64,000 nucleotides of DNA, taken from contig NC_030681.2 of NCBI RefSeq assembly GCF_000004195.4, positions 140,798,006 through 140,862,005 of the forward strand. Reading direction: 5' to 3'. How positions within the stretch are numbered: the first letter of the stretch is position 1; every line of letters starts with the position of its first letter. The position numbers and the translations under genes are program-made. The notes below the pieces were generated by a model that did no database searches, had not been told where the DNA came from, and worked only from the letters and a program-made list of their open reading frames with translations. Shown here piece by piece: positions 10,537 through 20,869 of the stretch. The stretch comes from Xenopus tropicalis. Its lineage: Eukaryota > Chordata > Amphibia > Anura > Pipidae.

Positions 10537-11161
10537 GGGGCACATTTACTAATCCACGAATCTGAATCCGAATGGGAAAAATTCACATTGGAAACGAACA
10601 TTTTGCGACTTTTTTGTATTTTTTGCGACTTTTTCATAGCCCTTACGACTTTTTTGTAAATTGTTGCAACTTTTTCGTAGCCGTTACGAATTGCGGGAAT
10701 TGTTGCGACTTTTTAGTAGCCGTTACGATTTGCTCGTATATTGTCGCGAAAAAGTCACCCAACCAAAACTTTCGGACTCGCGCGACGGCTACGAAAAAGT
10801 TGCGACAATTCGCACAAATTGTAATGGCTACGAAAAAGTCGCTACAATTTACGAAAAAATCGCAATTACGAAAAAAACGCATTTGGAACCCATTGAATTC
10901 CGAATGCGTTTTTTTTTCGCAATGATCTGTATTTTGCGATTTTTCCGTAAATTGTCGCGACTTTTTCATAGCCGTTGCAACTTTTTCGTAAATGGTCGCA
11001 ACTTTTTCGTAGCCATTACAATTTGTGCGAATTGTCGCAACTTTTTCGTAGCCGTTGCGACTTTTTCGTAGCCATTACAATTTGTGCGAATTGTCGCAAC
11101 TTTTTCGTAGCCGTCGCGCCGAGTACGAAAGTTTTGGTTCGTGGGTTAGTAAATGTGCCCC
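10537..11161. mobile_element. TTAA-targeting MITE, GGGGCACATTTACTAA ends
   Basis: Ends GGGGCACATTTACTAA and TTAGTAAATGTGCCCC are inverted; flanks are TTAA (10533-10536) and TTAG (11162-11165). A TTAA duplication fits piggyBac or Kolobok-type elements. The interior is built from short words such as GCGACTTTTTCGTAG and ATTGTCGCAAC in both orientations, so open frames appear on both strands. A degraded relative is at 17095-17320. Confidence 0.78.
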
Positions 11162-11165
11162 TTAG

Positions 11166-12664
11166 TTTGGTTAAGGTAGACCCTAAACATTGAAAAACAG
11201 TAGATTTGATAGTGAATTTTCTTTATCATATTAAGAGATAATCTTCAGGTGAACATCCATTAAAATTAGGCTAATTAAACCAACTTACAGAGAAACATCA
11301 ACCTTAACAGCTGCCCATTACATCACTTACATGAATGATCTTGTCCTTTTTCTTTCTCTTTTTTTTCATTTTATACAAAGGCTCCGCAGAACTCAGAAAA
11401 ATGAAAAATATTCCGGAAACCGCATATGAAAAATCCTGGCTATTTCACCATGCTGAAACGATAAAGGAAACAGCTGAAAGATAATTCGCTAGTCTATAAC
11501 CCTCAGTGTTCTTGACTCCCACACATACAAGAGATGTGAGCCTTGACAATAGGCTGATTCAAAACAATGAATCCATTAGTAAAAGTCAGCTTTCTTTCAG
11601 CAATTTGCAATGCTAATCGCTCAAATTCTCCCTCCGCAAAAACGATAGTGCCATTATAGTATTCCTCTGTTGGGAAGAAGAATAGTCAGTGCCTGCTCAT
11701 ATTGCTCATATTGTATTAATATTTTAGATGATAAATGACACTTGACAAATCAGATTGTCTCTGCAGATGTACCCCAACAGCTCCACCAAATGCTACATTC
11801 TTTACTCATGGGAAATACTAATAAGCAGGAGATTGGCAAGCTTTTAGGAATAAAATTAGGTCCAGGAAATCTCCGTAATTTTAATGATTTCAATAATAAT
11901 GAAGCTGAAACAAAGTGGATTACAATGTATATAAAGTATATGGACAGTATATGTGGTATCCTATATAGCACCCCCACCCCCCTCACTGCCATAGAACTAC
12001 AAACTTCTACATCTTAGCTAAAGAGTGCTGACAAGGAGGCTCTAAAGGGTCTTCTCCACCAAGGCCAAGGCCAATGACCATGACTTGCTTGATTGCCTCC
12101 ATGGTGCCTTATATTGAGAACTTAGTTAGATAAAGAAGACCAGTTAGTGGTAACTGACAGATCACCCAACATTCAATGGCCTGTGATCTTCAAACTAGAG
12201 AGTGCAGGGTTTATTCCCAATAAATATCCGTTTATTAAGTCTGCTTGGTCATCCCACACAACAGAGCAAATAAACTGCTGGCAGACAACAAGAGAAATAG
12301 ATGGTCCTCTCTGTGAGCTGCATTAATCATGTCCTGACAAGTATCTCTATGCAATCCCATAGAGAATTGTATTCACATATACAGGGATCTCCAGCCTAAC
12401 TGTACAGTATATGCCAAGCTTTTTCTTCACTTCCTAAATCTCTATGGGGTTAGTTTTATACAGTATAATGTAGGACACTGTACATGTCTCTCTTCCCATA
12501 GGGTGGTTTTTATATAAACTAGAAAATATGTACTGTTTATTGTACTGTTTACTGTATGACATGAATATGCATCATAAAATGTGCCTTTTCCGCTTCCTTT
12601 TTATGCACTTCTTTGGTTTGAATGCCTTGTTATACATGTAGCTAGAGACAGCTGTAAACAATAA
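11166..12664. other. No convincing feature
   Basis: Mostly unique-looking AT-rich DNA. A T/C-rich run followed by ACAAAG at 11355-11381 precedes a 34-codon frame, GSAELRKMKNIPETAYEKSW and onward, that stops at TAA. It could be read as an exon end but has no supporting partner exon, so it is not called. Confidence 0.35.
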
Positions 12665-13052
12665 CAGAACTGCTACATAATATGCAACAATACAAAAATG
12701 ATTGTGGACTGTGGGGCCAATAACCCTTGACTATGGCATTCTCTAGAAATGATGGACCCCCTATTGTATTCAGCTCGAAGAGCTCTACAACCTAACCATT
12801 TCAATGTATTACTTTACTTAAGGACTAATGTTCTTATGGGATCTTTCCAATAAAAAGCTGGCCTTTGTGATAACAATTTATCTGCTCCGTTCGTTCAATG
12901 TGGCCTACTAAGATCTTGCATCTACTTCATTAAACAAAGACTGCTTCTTTATATCCTTCCTTATTATATTCAAGTTTACCTGCATCCTATTATACATTCT
13001 TTGGGGGCTTCATGGAGGCCCACCAATGACAGCTTTGCCCTGGGCCCAATAA
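12665..13052 (+). repeat. Tandem segmental duplication, copy 1 (empty site)
   Basis: About 390 bp starting at AGAACTGCTACATAAT and ending at CCTGGGCCCAAT is repeated immediately downstream (13053-14128) with scattered substitutions and small indels. This copy reads CCTATTATACATTC at the point where copy 2 carries a MITE, so it preserves the pre-insertion sequence. Confidence 0.9.
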
Positions 13053-14128
13053 GAGAACTGCTACATAATACACAAAAATACAAAAAATAGTAATTTACGA
13101 TTGTGGTCTTGGGGCCCTATAACCTTTGACTAAAGCATTCTCCAGAAATGATGGACCCCTTATTGTATTCAGCTAGAAGAGCTCTACAACCTAACCATTT
13201 CAATGTATTTTCTTTTTACTTTACTAAACTTTTTATTAGGACTAATGGTCTTATGGGATCTTTCCAATAAAAAGCTGGCCTTTGTGGTAACAATTTATCT
13301 GCTCCATTTGTTCAATGTTGCCTACTTAGACTTTACATCTGCTTCATTAAACACAGACTGCTTCTTTATTTCCTTCCTTATTATATTCAAATTCACTTGC
13401 ATCCTATTACAGGTATAGGACCTGTTATCCAGAATGCTTGGGACCAACGGTGTTCCAGATAAGGGGTCTTTCTGTAATTCGGATCTCCATACCTTGTCTA
13501 CTTAAAAATCAATAAAACATTAATTAAACCCAATAGGATTGTTTTGCATCCAATAAAGATTATTTGTGTCTTATTTGGGATCAATTACAAGGTATTGTTT
13601 TATTATTACAGAGAAAAGGGAATCATTTAACCATGAAATAAACCCAATAGGGCTGTTCTGTCCCCAATAAGGGGTAATTATATCTTAGTTGGGATCAAGT
13701 ACAGGTACTGTTTTATTATTACAGAGAAAAGGGAATCATTTAACCATTAAATAAACCCAATAGGGCTGTTCTGCCCCAATAAGGGGTAATTATATCTTAG
13801 TTGGGATCAAGTACAGGTACTGTTTTATTATTACAGAGAAAAGGGAATCATTTAACCATGAAATAAACCCAATAGGGCTGTTCTGCCCCCAATAAGGGGT
13901 AATTATACCTTAGTTGGGATCAAGTACAGGTACTGTTTTATTACTAAAGAGAAAAAGGAAATCAGTTTTAAAAATCTGAATTATTTGATTAAAATGGAGT
14001 CTATGGGAGACAGGCTTTCCATAATTCGGAGCTTTCTGGATAATGGGTTTCTGGATAAGGGATCCGATACCTGTATACATTCTTTGGGGGCTTCATGGCG
14101 GTCCACCAATGACAGCTTTGTCCTGGGC
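13053..14128 (+). repeat. Tandem segmental duplication, copy 2 (carries a MITE)
   Basis: Same order of landmarks as copy 1: GAACTGCTACATAATA, GATGGACCCC, ATTCAGCT, CCAATAAAAAGCTGGCC and GCATCCTATTA, then a 664-bp MITE, then TACATTCTTTGGGGGCTTCA and the duplicated right edge. The insertion followed the duplication or was lost from copy 1; copy 1 has no footprint, so the former is simpler. Confidence 0.9.
13410..14073 (+). mobile_element. CAGGTATAGG MITE with four 113-bp units
   Basis: Starts CAGGTATAGGACCTG and ends CGATACCTG, with TA on both sides (13408-13409 and 14074-14075). The paralogous empty site at about 12990 has a single TA, confirming a TA target duplication. Internal unit markers sit near 13571, 13686, 13798 and 13911. 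Confidence 0.93.
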
Positions 14129-15111
14129 CCATTGGCACCTTTAAGTGGCCCTGAGTGAAAAATATAAAAAGTAAAAAGGATTAAACATTGGTTTCTGGTG
14201 ATACTGTGCTAGCTAATACCCACACATTCACCGTTACTGTAATTGATGGTTCTGTAATTCAGCTTTCCCCATTACTCTGCAGCAGTAAGTAGCAATGTGA
14301 CAAGCCATTGGGAGGGAATAGAAGTTCATGTGCAAGAATGTAAGAACAGGGAATACTGCCTGGTGGGTGGATTAAATGTTTGCAGAACATGAACCATTTG
14401 AAAGATCTGGCAGTCAGGATCAAGCGCTGAGGAGAAGGACCCACAGCACATAGGATATTTCTAATTTATCACTAAACTCTAAAAAGTGGAAGTTAGAGAA
14501 ACAAGTTGGCGTTAGATAAAACTACAGAGTCACATTCCTTGTCCATTAATCATACGGCTCGAGCACAAGGAGACATATCCTTAGGTTAAAACAACACAAA
14601 TGGTGTTGGAAAGGACATTAACTCACTCAGTAGCGCCATCAAACAGAATATCCCGGAAGTCCAAGGCAGTTTGTCTCAATCAGTGCTATGTACAGTGCGA
14701 TTTAGGGACTAAAGTGGGGCATATATTTATAGTTCATTCACAGCAAAACAACATCACTTGTTAGAATTATATTTATGCATTTATGGGTAGGTTTACTCAT
14801 TCGTTCTGAAGCAGAACATGTGGTTATATTGGATCCATGACAATGAGACAGGCTTGTACAATATAGGAACAAGTAGGTCACATACATAGACTGGGGGCCA
14901 TAATGAATGTGATTTATGGTGAACTTGCCATTTTATTCAACATTAACAATATCTTATGTGTAGGTGGAAGGCCATCTATTGGCAAACAGTGGGGATTCTT
15001 CTCAACCCTACCTACACTTCTCTTCTCTGCACTCTAATGAGACACCGTGCAAGGCTACTATGTGAGACTATACGATTCAATAGGTTTGTTGCCTGAGGGG
15101 TATCCTGTTCC
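14129..15111. other. No feature recognised
   Basis: About 1 kb, repeat-poor, with no convincing exon. It ends at the TTAAAGG edge of a T2-type MITE. Confidence 0.4.
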
Positions 15112-15218
15112 TTAAAGGAAAACTATGCCCCTAGAATGAATACTTAACCAACAGATATATAACAATTTATATCATATTAAGAGGCCTATTAAAGAACCTT
15201 ACAAAACTGGAATATATA

Positions 15219-16798
15219 CAGTGGCTTGCAAAAGTATCAATGAATCAATTTTATTGGAATCATGAATCAATTTTATTGGAATTCCACGTGAAAGACCAAT
15301 ACAAAGTGGTGTACACGTGAGAAGTGGAACGAAAATCATACATGATTCCAAACATTTTTTACAAATAAATAACTGCAAAGTGGGGTGTGCGTAATTATTG
15401 AGCCCCCTTTGGTCTGAGTGCAGTCAGTTGCCCATAGACATTGCCTCATGAGTGCTAATGACTAAATAGAGTGCACCTGTGTGTAATCTAATGTCAGTAC
15501 AAATACAGCTGCTCTGTGACGGCCTCAGAGGTTGTCTAAGAGAATATTGGGAGCAATAACACCATGAAGTCCAAAGAACACACCAGACAGGTCAGGGATA
15601 AAGTTATTGAGAAATTTAAAGCAGGCTTAGGCTACAAAAAGATTTCCAAAGCCTTGAACATCCCACGGAGCACTGTTCCACCGATCATTCAGAAATGGAA
15701 GGAGTATGGCACAACTGTAAACCTACCAAGACAAGGCCGTCCACCTAAACTCACAGGCCGAACAAGGAGAGCGCTGATCAGAAATGCAGCCAAGAGGCCC
15801 ATGGTGACTCTGGGGGAGCTGCAGAGATGTACAGCTCAGGGGGGGGAATCTGTCCATAGGACAACTATTAGTCGTGCACTGCACAAAGTTGGCCTTTATG
15901 GAAGAGTGGCAAGAAGAAAGCCATTGTTAACAGAAAACCATAAGAAGTCCCGTTTGCAGTTTGCCACAAGCCATGTGGGGGACACAGCAAACATGTGGAA
16001 GAAGGTGCTCTGGTCAGATGAGACCAAAATGGAACTTTTTGGCCAAAATGCAAAACGCTATGTGTGGCGGAAAACGAACACTGCACATCACTCTGAACAC
16101 ACCATCCCCACTGTCAAATATGGGGGGCAGCATCATGCTCTGGGGGTGCTTCTCTTCAGCAGGGACAGGGAAGCTGGTCAGAGTTGATGGGAAGATGGAT
16201 GGAGCCAAAAACAGGGCAATCTTGGAAGAAAACCTCTTGGAGTCTGCAAAAGACTTGAGACTGGGGCGGAGGTTCACCTTCCAGCAGGACAACGACCCTA
16301 AACATAAAGCCATGGCAACAATGGAATGGTTTAAACCAAAACATATCCATGTGTTAGAATGGCCCAGTCAAAGTCCAGATCTAAATCCAATGGAGAATCT
16401 GTGGCAAGATCTGAAAACTGCTGTTCCCAAACGCTGTCCATCTAATCTGACTGAGCTGGAGCTGTTTTGCAAAGAAGAATGGGCAAGGATTTCAGTCTGT
16501 AGATGGGCAAAGCTGGTAGAGACATACCCTAAAAGCCTGGCAGCTGGAATTGCAGCAAAAGGTGGTTCTACAAAGTATTGACTCAGGGGGCTGAATAATT
16601 ACGCACACCCCACTTTGCAGTTATTTATTTGTAAAAAATGTTTGGAATCATGTATGATTTTCGTTCCACTTCTCACGTGTACACCGCTTTGTATTGGTCT
16701 TTCACGTGGAATTCCAATAAAATTAATTCATGTTTGTGGCTGTAATGTGACAAAATGTGGAAAAGTTCAAGGGGGCCGAATACTTTTGCAAGCCACTG
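15219..16798 (+). mobile_element. Full-length Tc1-like transposon
   Basis: Outer ends CAGTGGCTTGCAAAAGTAT and ATACTTTTGCAAGCCACTG are perfect inverses, flanked by TA (15217-15218 and 16799-16800). Inner inverted repeats continue from about 15285-15411 against 16590-16715 (for example TTCCACGTGAAAGACCAATA). The left arm lacks a stretch present on the right and has a 22-bp tandem duplication of ATGAATCAATTTTATTGGAA (15240, 15262). Length 1580 bp is normal for Tc1. The relative at 23290 shows the empty site. Confidence 0.95.
15564..16581 (+). pseudogene. Tc1-like DD34E transposase, frameshifted
   Basis: The transposase would bind the terminal repeats and cut and paste the element at TA sites. 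The first frame (15564-16187) has the two helix-turn-helix regions (SKEHTRQVRDKVIEKFKAG; KISKALNIPRSTV), the GRPPKLT linker and the first catalytic Asp in LWSDETK. It shifts near 16118-16125 at a run of six Gs, where relatives encode VKYGGGS, consistent with a 2-nt deletion. The second frame continues SIMLWGCFSSAG, the second Asp in QQDNDPKHK and the Glu in NPMENLW, 34 residues apart, and stops at 16579-16581. Full length would be about 340 residues. All catalytic residues survive, so the break looks recent. Chosen start: the ATG after CAATAACACC. Confidence 0.93.
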
Positions 16799-17094
16799 TA
16801 TACCAGTAAATATTGCCTTTTTGCATCTTTTCCCTTGAGCCGCCATTTAGTGATGGGCTGTGTGCTCCCTCAGAGATCAGCTGACAGGAAATAATGCAGC
16901 TCTAACTGTAACAGGAAGTAGGGTGGGAGTAAAAGGCAGAACTCTGCCCATTCATTGGCTGATGGGGCCTAGCATGTACGTGTGCCTTGGCTTGTTTGTA
17001 TGCACTGTGAATCCTATGATCCCAGGGGGCCGCCTGAAGGACTTAAAATGGCAATTTCCTATTTAGGATTACCCAATGGCACATACTACTAAAA

Positions 17095-17320
17095 AGTATA
17101 TTTAGCCATTACAAATTTCGTGAATTGTCGCAACTTTTTCATAGCCATTACAACTTTCGTGCATTGTCGCAACTTTTTCATAGCCATTACGACTTTCGTG
17201 AATTGTCGCGACTTTTTCTTATTGAGCACTCGAAAAAGTCGCAAAATACCAATCATTACGAAAAAAAAACGCATTCGGATGCTTTTCGGACGTTCCTGGA
17301 TTTGTAAATGTGCCCCCTAG
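17095..17320. mobile_element. Degraded TTAA-type MITE fragment
   Basis: Shares GTCGCAACTTTTTCATAGCC and related words with the element at 10537 and ends GTAAATGTGCCCCCTAG. The left terminus is missing; similarity starts abruptly next to the end of the T2-type MITE. Confidence 0.65.
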
Positions 17321-17435
17321 TGTTTACTTAAAACCCTTAACTCTACCTAATGTTCTGCCCATGTGGTGCCATAAAGCAATTCCCACCCCTTATCACTTGC
17401 TAGTGTTGCAGTTACATGACAAAACAATAACCCCA

Positions 17436-17636
17436 AGGGTGAAGACACACAGAGCTACTAATAGCAGCTAGTTTTTCATGGCTACTAAACACCAGAAAAT
17501 ACCCTGCCATAGACAATACTGAGAATTGCCTCTGCTAAAACACACATAGGGACAATTATCAGTAAATGATCAGCATTGTCTATTTTAGTAGCCGTGACAA
17601 GTAGCTGCTACTAGTAGCTCTGTGTGTCTTCACCCT
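17436..17636. mobile_element. MITE with AGGGTGAAGACACAC ends, complete copy
   Basis: Inverted ends AGGGTGAAGACACACAGAGC and TGTGTGTCTTCACCCT bound 201 bp. The inner arms AGCTACTAATAGCAGCTA and TAGCTGCTACTAGTAGCT also pair. No clear target duplication beyond an A on each side. A left-half copy (22849) and a right-half copy (24885) occur elsewhere in the window. Confidence 0.75.
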
Positions 17637-17736
17637 AAATGTTTTGTAATTTCAGATAAAGGTCACAAAAATAATCACTTCCTACAGTGATCATCCCTAT
17701 CCCTGACAGTTTAAATTGGAGGGTAGGGACCTCTAT

Positions 17737-18832
17737 GGGGACCAAGTCCGGAAACCCCTTATTCAGAAAGTTCCAAATTACGGGAAGGCCATCTCCCATA
17801 GACTCCATTACAAGCAATTTTTCAAAACGATTTCATTTATCTCTGTAATTATAAAACAGAACGTTGTACTTGATCCCAACTAAGATATAATTACCCCTTA
17901 TTGGGGCAGAACAGCCCTATTGGGTTTATTTCATGGTTAAATGATTCCCTTTTCTCTGTAATAATAAAACAGTACCTGTACTTGATCCCAACTAAGATAA
18001 AATTACCCCTTATTGGGGGCAGAACAGCCCTATTGGGTTTATTTAATGGTTAAATGATTCCCTTTTCTCTGTAATAATAAAACAGGACCTGTACTTGATC
18101 CCAACTAAGATATAATTACCCCTTATTGGGGACAGAACAGTCCTATTGGGTTTATTTAATGGTTAAATGATTCCCTTTTCTCTGTAATAATAAAACAGGA
18201 CCTGTACTTGATCCCAACTAAGATATAATTACCCCTTATTGGGGCAGAACAGCCCTATTGGGTTTATTTAATGGTTAAATGATTCCCTTTTCTCTGTAAT
18301 AATAAAACAGTACCTGTACTTGATCCCAACTAAGATATAATTACCCCTTATTGGGGCAGAACAGTCCTATTGGGTTTATTTCATGGTTAAATGATTCCCT
18401 TTTCTCTGTAATAATAAATCAGTACCTGTACTTGATCCCAACTAAGATATAATTACCCCTTATTGGGGCAGAACAGTCCTATTGGGTTTATTTCATAGTT
18501 AAATGATTCCCTTTTCTCTGTAATAATAAAACAGTACCTGTACTTGATCCCAACTAAGATATAATTACCCCTTATTGGGGGCAGAACAGTCCTATTGGGT
18601 TTATTTCATGGTTTAATGATTCCCTTTTCTCTGTAATAATAAAACAGTACCTGTACTTGATCCCAACTAAGATATAAATACCCCTTATTGGGGGCAGAAC
18701 ATCCCTATTGGGTTTATTCAATATTAAAAAGATTTTTACTAGACTTAAGTTATGGAGATCCAAATTACGCAAAGATCCCTTATCCGGAAAACCCCAGGTC
18801 CTGAGCATTCTGGATAACAGGTCCCATACCTG
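17737..18832 (-). mobile_element. CAGGTATRGGA MITE with eight 113-bp units, inverted
   Basis: The right edge ends GGTCCCATACCTG followed by TA at 18833. The left edge is diverged; recognisable sequence begins near AAGTCCGGAAACCCC. Unit markers (GATCCCAACTAAGATA) fall near 17873, 17986, 18099, 18211, 18323, 18435, 18548 and 18661. Variants include ACAGCCC versus ACAGTCC and TTAATGG versus TTCATGG. Non-coding. Confidence 0.88.
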
Positions 18833-19143
18833 TAGTATTACCCTTGGTACTGCTATAGGGACCACAGGTATTGATATTCCTTTTTGAAGAGACACTAATG
18901 GTCAGCTATAAAGTATCACAACAGTAAGCTTTACCATAAGTGTGTATTTGTCAGATGGTCTGACCAATGATTTCCCTTGGGGAAAGGAAACTGAATGTTG
19001 AAGACAGAACAAAAGAAAGTATGATTCTTATTCATATCATACAAATGGGTGTAGGGTCTAGCTAACATCTGAGGTGACCTCAATACCCCATCTGATTTAT
19101 ATAGGCAATTATTATGCATACCTTTATATAAAGGCATTCTCAA

Positions 19144-19420
19144 TAGTGATGGGCGAAATGTTTTGCCAGGCATGGATTCGCGGCGAATTTCCGCGTTTCG
19201 CCATAGGCGGATTGTTTTGCGAAACGGATGAAAAAATTTGCAGTGCGTCCAAAAATTGAATAGCCGCTGGCGACGAAAGAATAGCCGCAGCCAACAAAAT
19301 AATAGCCGCGGGCGACAATTTTCTTTTGACGTGCGACATTTTCGCCGTTTCGTGAATTTTTCGCCGTTTCAAAAGATTCGCAAATTTTTCGGTGAAACGG
19401 GACAAATTCGCTCATCACTA
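19144..19420. mobile_element. hAT-type MITE, TAGTGATG family
   Basis: TAGTGATGGGCGAAATG at the left and TTCGCTCATCACTA at the right, with a perfect 8-bp duplication ATTCTCAA (19136-19143 and 19421-19428). This gives the cleanest definition of the family's ends. The interior holds words such as AATAGCCGC repeated with short spacing. Confidence 0.93.
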
Positions 19421-19429
19421 ATTCTCAAG

Positions 19430-19850
19430 TATATTGATGAATTTTAGTGGGGGTATAAATTATTCCCTGCAACACAGAAGTGATAATGCCACATATGTTA
19501 GAGTATAAATAATATTATCATTTTATGATTTAACAGAACTAATATTTTGTACTTTCCAAAAATGAATCCAGATTGGTCATTGAGTGGCATGGGAATATCA
19601 AAGCAGTTGTACAGAGGTCAAAGGTGTCTCCCCCGGGGCTATCAGTGAAAACAGAAAGTAGGAGCGGGCCCCAAACCAGGCTTATATAAAGAGCAACAAA
19701 CAATAGATTGCAATATTTAAGTAGAGGAATGTCAAAAGTCCATTTATGGGTTAAGCCAAGATTTGAAACAGAACGTTGAGTATCCTGCAGAAACACAACA
19801 CAGCCTCTATTAGGTAAAGGCCCCGTTAATCCCTTTGTTGCCATAGGAGT
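19430..19850. other. No feature recognised
   Basis: AT-rich sequence between a MITE and the next, better-balanced stretch. A 101-codon minus-strand frame (19539-19844) has no family signature. Confidence 0.4.
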
Positions 19851-20830
19851 TTTTTTAACAGCAGAGAGATTAATGTAAATTTGTTCACAATAATTTCAGA
19901 CAACGCCTGAGCGAACTCCCCTGGATTTCCTGCGCCGGAGTGCGATGTAAGTGGCAGTAACATGTTTGCAAAATGAGCACATTTTCACCCTTCGCTTTCC
20001 TTTGAAGTCGTCCGTTCAGAGAAAAAAAAAAACCAAAACAAAATCTGGGTCTACTTTAACTTGGACCAGTTTCGACTTTTAAAAAGGCCCTCAGGAAGTT
20101 ATTCTTTATGGAGAAAATCCCCCTTCTAAATTGTATCCTGTTACCTTTCAACTAATGGCAACAACTTAAGGACCAATGCAGGCCTCCCACCGAAGGGGGG
20201 AAAAAAAAAAAAGGTCGGACTTGAAATCAACACCATTCTTGGGCCTGTATCATTATAAAGAAATTAGGGAAATGTTTACCAGCAAAAGACAATTTTTTAT
20301 GACACGTTTTATTAAATGAAACCAGTAATACGTTTCAAGCGAACATTTCGGGAAGCGTGGAAGCAGATTGTCCTACCGTGGATATCTGAATCGTCTTCTG
20401 GGAGGTAAATGGTAGATGTCTACCACTGTGTTGTTAATTAACATTCTACCCGCCGAACACCTGGCTTTAAATGGGAACGTTGCTTTGCTTTCAAAGAGAC
20501 GAGGCACAAAACAGAGCCCCGGCTACACAAATAATATTCACTTGCACTAACATTTAAACATACTAATTGCCAAATGTAACTACTTTAAACAGCAAGCTGT
20601 TTCTTCAAACGGTTCGCTGAGGGGCTGACAATTTCTTTTATTGGTTCAAAGTAAATAGAAAGCAGATTGGGGCTTAATGATATTTTAGAAAGTGTGAAGT
20701 CTGATTCTTGCCCCTCCGAACATCATTTCTCTACTGTATGTGATTACATTAACAGATGTACAACAGGCAAAGGGCTCATACAGCATTAGCGCTGCACTGG
20801 ATCTTTAACAGCTATATGGCTGACTAATCA
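19850..20830. promoter_or_regulatory. Candidate cluster of conserved non-coding elements
   Basis: Nearly 1 kb free of repeats in a repeat-rich window, with balanced composition and dense developmental-factor-like words: TCF/LEF-like CTTTCAAAG near 20489, GTTAATTAACATT near 20434, ATTGGTTCAAAG near 20641, CTAATTGCC near 20560 and TAATGATATT near 20676. No long open frame or splice pair. Inference only: it resembles distal enhancers that keep sequence across vertebrates. Confidence 0.33.
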
Positions 20831-20869
20831 CATGGGTATTTAACTCTTTAAAGTAATTCTTTAAAGATT

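Larger units (their letters stand above)
15112..17090. mobile_element. T2-type MITE interrupted by a Tc1 transposon
   Basis: Starts TTAAAGGAAAACTATGCCC, the TTAAAGGRR terminus of Xenopus T2-type MITEs. A close relative without the Tc1 starts at 23290 and shares GAGCCGCCATTTAGTGATGG, the following 150 bp and more. The right end is not clean: after ATTACCCAATGGCACATAC the sequence runs into the degraded element at 17095. Internal Tc1 occupies 15219-16798. Confidence 0.75.
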
